21,100 nucleotides of DNA. It comes from a virus. Shown in pieces: positions 18,598-21,100 of this stretch (position 1 is its first letter; the number at the start of each line of letters is the position of its first letter). The position numbers were made by a program, and so were the translations under genes. The stretch lies in IMG/VR virus record IMGVR_UViG_3300043410_000577, positions 1 to 21,100 of that record; one strand, given 5' to 3'. The notes below the pieces were generated by a model. The model was not told the origin of the DNA and ran no database searches. It was given only the letters and a program-made list of their open reading frames with translations.

Positions 18598-18822
18598 TTA
18601 TTTTTTCTCGTCTTCAAGGTGCGGCGCTACTCGTGCTGCTTCTTCAGGAGTTGCAAAACGCTGAGGCTCGTGTGCCCACATAGGCATCCAAGACCACCCC
18701 CAAGACTTCCAATACTTTGCTACAAGATTGTTAGCAACGAGAATGCCTGCAAGGATAATTAAAAATCCCATTACTGTCAAAATTGAACCGGCCAAAAATA
18801 CTGCCGCCTGATCCATATCCAT
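18598..18822 (-). CDS. small single-pass membrane protein
   Basis: 74 aa. A transmembrane segment at about residues 8-32 (VFLAGSILTVMGFLIILAGI) precedes an aromatic-rich stretch (YWKSWGWSWMPMWAHEP) and a charged tail. The start could be M1 or M3; the ribosome binding site (AGAAG) is weak. It lies between the tRNA-containing small gene and the SGNH gene. Function not recognised. Confidence 0.72.
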   Translation of the reverse strand: MDMDQAAVFLAGSILTVMGFLIILAGILVANNLVAKYWKSWGWSWMPMWAHEPQRFATPEEAARVAPHLEDEKK

Positions 18823-18825
18823 AAT

Positions 18826-19140
18826 TTACTTCTTTCTTTGTTTGGTGCGTTTGACAGGAATCGAACCTGCTTCCTGGAGTTTTAGAGGCTCCGTGTCATC
18901 CATTGACATCAAACGCTTTAAATCTTTATGTTTGACAATTATAACAATTTTGTATGCATTGTCAACTTTAATTGGCAAATCTAAATGCACTGTTACTTCC
19001 GGGCCTGCCATGCTGACAACACGATCATTGCCAACAGTACCAGCAAACGGAATTCCATTGAATTTTCCAAAGACACGATCTCCTATTTCGTATTTAGGTT
19101 TGTATGCGTTCTTCTCAAAATAATCTGCTAAATTTCCCAT
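18826..19140 (-). CDS. small hypothetical protein whose 3' end contains a tRNA
   Basis: 104 aa from the ATG at 19140, where the -10 element ends 6 nt upstream, so the transcript is probably leaderless or nearly so. The N-terminal 70 residues (MGNLADYFEKNAYKPKYEIG, then DRVFGKFNGIPFAGTVGNDR) look like a small beta-barrel/SH3-type domain. The last 25 or so residues are the reading of the tRNA-like gene at 18843-18916. The normal C-terminus may therefore have been extended or replaced when the tRNA arose or inserted. Confidence 0.75.
   Translation of the reverse strand: MGNLADYFEKNAYKPKYEIGDRVFGKFNGIPFAGTVGNDRVVSMAGPEVTVHLDLPIKVDNAYKIVIIVKHKDLKRLMSMDDTEPLKLQEAGSIPVKRTKQRKK
18843..18916 (-). tRNA. 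amber-suppressor-like tRNA(CTA)
   Basis: Acceptor GCGTTTG/CAAACGC, T arm with GCAGG-TTCGATT-CCTGT, encoded CCA. Anticodon arm GGAGC-CTCTAAA-ACTCC with U33 gives anticodon CUA, which reads the amber codon UAG. The 31-39 pair is C-A, and position 8 is A. It lies away from the main array, inside a coding sequence, with its own promoter. Amino acid identity is unknown. Confidence 0.8.
18938..18965 (-). promoter_or_regulatory. promoter of the tRNA(CTA), inside a CDS
   Basis: TTGACA (18960-18965), 16 bp, TATAAT (18938-18943), about 22 nt upstream of the tRNA 5' end. It allows expression of the tRNA independently of its host gene. Confidence 0.75.
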
Positions 19141-19146
19141 ACCTGA

Positions 19147-19175
19147 ATTATAACATAAAAGAAAAGGGCCGTCAA
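19147..19175 (-). promoter_or_regulatory. promoter overlapping the OMP terminator, leaderless start
   Basis: TTGACG (19170-19175), 17 bp, TATAAT (19147-19152). The predicted start is at or next to the ATG at 19140. The -35 lies in the loop of the terminator at 19162-19184. Confidence 0.7.
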
Positions 19176-19184
19176 GGCCCTTTT
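19162..19184 (-). terminator. intrinsic terminator of the outer-membrane protein gene
   Basis: AAAAGGGCC/GGCCCTTTT stem with a 5-nt loop followed by a pyrimidine tract (CTTTTAT). Confidence 0.8.
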
Positions 19185-19201
19185 GAATGAATCTAATTAA
19201 A

Positions 19202-19759
19202 TTAGAAACGGTGGATGTAGCCAACCTTAGTAATGTTTTGGTTGCTGTCACCGCGTTGACGGTCATATCCAACATAAACGTTATCGTTCTTAGTTAGATC
19301 GTAACCAACCTTTGCTCTCCATGTACGTGTCAAATCGTCTTGTGTGTTGCTAAAAGCATCACGGAAACGATAACCTAGGCTTGCTGTTACACCATAACCT
19401 AGGCCTGCTGCAACGCCTGGTTCAACTGAGTAATAACCAAAGCTACCTGCGTTGTTAACAAACTTTTGACCTAATGCTACACGAGTGTAACCTGTAACTG
19501 GACCATACAACGCTGTTGTACCTGTAACACCTGCTTCAAAGCGATTTGCTAAAGCGTTTGTGTTATCTGTACGATATTGTGTTGCTGTGATGTCGCCTGC
19601 AAAGCTGTTGTTAATTGCTTGCTTAACGCTTAGTTCGTAGTTTGTAGAACCTGCTGTTCCATTCTTACCATCTGCGTCTTGACCTTCTAGACGTACTTCA
19701 ACGGCTGATGCCAAAGTTGCGGCCAAAGCCAATACTGTTGCTAATGCAATTTTTTTCAT
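19202..19759 (-). CDS. outer-membrane beta-barrel protein with signal peptide
   Basis: 185 aa, start AAGGAAAATTTAA-ATG. Signal peptide at residues 1-19 (MKKIALATVLALAATLASA, cleavage before VEVRL), then alternating hydrophobic strands with Gly/Tyr/Asn-rich turns and a terminal Phe (KVGYIHRF), the Omp85-recognition signature of beta-barrel outer-membrane proteins. About 8 strands fit a small barrel. It is a strikingly bacterial-type protein for a phage; it might alter the host surface (superinfection or receptor change) or have been acquired by transfer. Own promoter (19888) and terminator. Confidence 0.88.
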   Translation of the reverse strand: MKKIALATVLALAATLASAVEVRLEGQDADGKNGTAGSTNYELSVKQAINNSFAGDITATQYRTDNTNALANRFEAGVTGTTALYGPVTGYTRVALGQKFVNNAGSFGYYSVEPGVAAGLGYGVTASLGYRFRDAFSNTQDDLTRTWRAKVGYDLTKNDNVYVGYDRQRGDSNQNITKVGYIHRF

Positions 19760-19887
19760 TTAAATTTTCCTTATGTGTTGAACTACACACGAACACTTTC
19801 TGTATTACAAATAGAGTGTGTAGTAATCTTATAACTCTTTTGATATTCTATCTTTGGTAAAACTGAATATACAAAATTGCTATATCT

Positions 19888-19916
19888 AGTATATATGTGT
19901 GTTATCTGTGTGTCAA
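19888..19916 (-). promoter_or_regulatory. promoter of the outer-membrane protein gene
   Basis: TTGACA (19911-19916), 17 bp, TATACT (19888-19893); leader of about 120 nt to the ATG at 19759. Confidence 0.75.
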
Positions 19917-19924
19917 GATATTAT

Positions 19925-20311
19925 TTAACCAAACGTTTGTCTGAATTTTATTAGTGCTAATTGACGAGCTAAAAATAAACGCCATCTAATATTTTCACTT
20001 AAACCATCAGGATTTTCTATTTTAGTTAAGTCACGTCTACGATAAGGCGTCATTATGCCTTCATCGTCTACAAAGTCATCCTCGCTGTCGTCGATTAAAA
20101 AATGAGTTAGTCTGTAAGGATTTCCACGAAGTAATTTAAACTTTGGTATTCGGGGAACACTTACATGGACCCGAGCGTTTTGTATCACAATCGGGCGTCG
20201 GATTGCGGTAACTGTAGGTTTCCCATAAGTTGCGTTCCCACTCTGACTCATACTTGCCTGGCTTATCGTTGTCATCATAATGGCAATTAGGATGCCTAGC
20301 AATCTTTTCAT
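19925..20311 (-). CDS. secreted hypothetical protein
   Basis: 128 aa, with a signal peptide (MKRLLGILIAIMMTTISQAS, cleavage around residue 20-22). The mature part is basic at first (IRRPIVIQNARVHVSVPRIP), then acidic (DDSEDDFVDDEG), and basic again near the end. GAGG lies upstream of the ATG. No recognised domain; no Cys. It is in a run of exported proteins, suggesting a periplasmic or surface role. Confidence 0.78.
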   Translation of the reverse strand: MKRLLGILIAIMMTTISQASMSQSGNATYGKPTVTAIRRPIVIQNARVHVSVPRIPKFKLLRGNPYRLTHFLIDDSEDDFVDDEGIMTPYRRRDLTKIENPDGLSENIRWRLFLARQLALIKFRQTFG

Positions 20312-20329
20312 TTTTAACCCTCATTAACA

Positions 20330-20599
20330 TTATTGACAAGTCCTTGTAGTTGTAATAGAACCGTCTGGATTTTGTATTTGTGTCCAAGGGCTACAATTTT
20401 GTCCTTGAACTACCACTGGCGGCTGCTGTACATATACTGGAGGGCGTGTTGCTTCGTAAACAATAACCCCACCAACAACTGCTGGTGCTACCCAACCCCA
20501 ACCGCTATTATGTGGTCTCCAATATCCATGGGGACCATGTGCATATGCACTACTAACAGTACCTAGTCCAATTAAACTAGCAATTAAAAGCTTCTTCAT
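20330..20599 (-). CDS. small secreted protein, His/Pro/Gly-rich
   Basis: 89 aa, strong ribosome binding site AAGGAGG. Signal peptide MKKLLIASLIGLGTVSSAYA (cleavage after residue 20), then a HGPHGYWRPHNSGWGW segment that may bind metal, a hydrophobic stretch (VAPAVVGGVIVYEATRPP) and a C-terminus with two Cys (QNCSPWTQI, TRTCQ) that could form a disulfide. Looks like bacterial periplasmic proteins of unknown function. It follows the tmRNA terminator. Confidence 0.8.
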   Translation of the reverse strand: MKKLLIASLIGLGTVSSAYAHGPHGYWRPHNSGWGWVAPAVVGGVIVYEATRPPVYVQQPPVVVQGQNCSPWTQIQNPDGSITTTRTCQ

Positions 20600-20649
20600 A
20601 TAAAGCCTCCTTGTATATTATTAACGCCGCAGGCCTAGAAAAAGTTTAC

Positions 20650-20675
20650 AAAAAAATAGGACCCGAAGGTCCTAT
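20650..20675 (-). terminator. intrinsic terminator of the tmRNA transcript
   Basis: ATAGGACC-TTCG-GGTCCTAT, an 8-bp stem with UUCG loop, followed by TTTTTT on the minus strand. Confidence 0.92.
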
Positions 20676-20719
20676 TACTATTTTGGATGACAAGGCATAG
20701 CTGCCTCGGTTCCCGCAGG

Positions 20720-20758
20720 TTATTAAGCTGCTAAAGCAAACTCGCTGTCGTTAACAGC
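20720..20758 (-). other. tmRNA tag reading frame
   Basis: Resume codon GCT at 20758, then AVNDSEFALAA and tandem TAA TAA stops. The ALAA end is the ClpXP/ClpAP degron; the body resembles betaproteobacterial tags (type ANDxxFALAA) with an extra Val. Confidence 0.9.
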
Positions 20759-20880
20759 TACGTCTACTTGGAAGAACTGAAATGCTGATTTTGCATTTAT
20801 AGGTTTTGCTTGATTTACGGTCATCGCCTACCGTGTTGCCGTCTCTACTATCTACCCCTGTCGAAACCATGGCAGGCCCA

Positions 20881-21018
20881 TCATAAGGAATCTACGATTG
20901 AAGCTGATAACATATACATTAACAGACTGACTAAAAGTATTCCTAATATCACAGGAGCAAATACAAATAATCCTGTTAAGAATATAGTAGCCAGTATTTT
21001 AATATGTTTCTTATTCAT
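20881..21018 (-). CDS. 45-aa membrane protein nested in the tmRNA intervening segment
   Basis: ATG at 21018 with AAGGA 6 nt upstream; protein starts MNKKHIKILATIFLTGLFVF, then a very hydrophobic run (about residues 8-38), a transmembrane helix or pair, and a short end (ASIVDSL). The TGA stop ends 2 nt before the 5' nucleotide of the tmRNA coding piece. It fills the whole region that normally is a discarded intervening sequence. Function unknown; a small toxin, holin-like or regulatory peptide is possible. Confidence 0.65.
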   Translation of the reverse strand: MNKKHIKILATIFLTGLFVFAPVILGILLVSLLMYMLSASIVDSL

Positions 21019-21100
21019 CAAACTTCCTTATGGTGGACCTGGCGGGAGTCGAACCCGCGTCCAGAAGTCCTTCGCTTTGAAGGGATTACAACAATTCTTT

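Larger units (their letters stand above)
20680..21100 (-). ncRNA. ssrA: circularly permuted (two-piece) tmRNA, 5' end outside the window
   Basis: Transcribed order: acceptor piece with T arm GCGGG-TTCGACT-CCCGC, acceptor strand CAGGTCC, A73, CCA (ends 21031); 151-nt intervening segment; coding piece starting GGGCCTG (20879), D-like CATGGTTTCGACAGGGG, tag ORF, terminal hairpin. GGGCCTG pairs with CAGGTCC over 7 bp, and the single wobble is G3-U70, the alanine identity determinant. This order is the circular permutation known from alphaproteobacteria, some cyanobacteria and some betaproteobacteria. It rescues stalled ribosomes and tags nascent peptides for proteolysis. Confidence 0.9.

Noticed and set aside
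20136-20387. ORF 83 aa in another frame of the secreted-protein genes
   Set aside because: It overlaps two genes with good signal peptides and ribosome binding sites, and has none itself.

Overview
The window looks like part of a large tailed-phage genome (T4-like in flavour, probably infecting a Gram-negative and perhaps betaproteobacterial freshwater host). The reasons are about 39 tRNA or tRNA-like genes packed into about 8 kb, small phage-type hypothetical proteins squeezed between tRNAs, virtually everything on the minus strand, an NAD-salvage gene pair of the kind carried by large phages, and a tmRNA gene. The host guess rests only on the permuted tmRNA, its tag (AVNDSEFALAA) and a beta-barrel outer-membrane protein gene.

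Layout, in transcription order (right to left). 20,650-21,100: a circularly permuted tmRNA. The acceptor piece comes first, then a 151-nt intervening segment that itself encodes a 45-aa membrane protein, then the coding piece with the tag, then a UUCG terminator. 18,600-20,600: three secreted or outer-membrane proteins, a small protein whose 3' end contains an amber-suppressor-like tRNA(CUA), and a small membrane protein. 15,460-18,590: an SGNH-hydrolase-like protein and four structural or hypothetical proteins. 12,900-15,380: NadM-Nudix plus NAMPT, a two-step nicotinamide-to-NAD+ pathway. 11,130-12,830: an AAA+ ATPase and a hypothetical. 9,940-10,990: AhpC plus AhpD, a complete peroxiredoxin system. 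9,300-9,710: two short genes. 1,000-9,090: the tRNA array, with all 20 amino acids represented, nearly all tRNAs carrying an encoded CCA, interleaved with a phosphatase/phosphoesterase operon and several tiny genes. 1-980: a SAM methyltransferase and a cupin-like gene.

The most unusual part is inside the tRNA array. A recurring RNA-like element (5' TTTT-AGG plus 4 nt, 3 nt, invariant CAGCA ... complementary 4 nt plus CCTG-TTTT 3') occurs six times between or around tRNAs. Two copies enclose tRNAs whose halves are in permuted order (3' half before 5' half, acceptor stems joined by a short linker without CCA). A seventh copy, itself permuted, sits inside an otherwise normal tRNA-Asp as a 48-nt intron-like insert in the anticodon stem. 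Together these suggest an undescribed way of splitting, permuting or circularising tRNAs in a phage. Other tRNA spacers form long perfect stems or pseudoknots and may be small RNAs or processing signals.

Transcription appears to use host sigma70: near-consensus TTGACA-N16/17-TATAAT promoters precede most blocks, all pointing left. The accessory genes (own tRNAs, tmRNA rescue, NAD+ resynthesis, peroxide defence) fit a phage that maintains translation and redox state in a stressed host.
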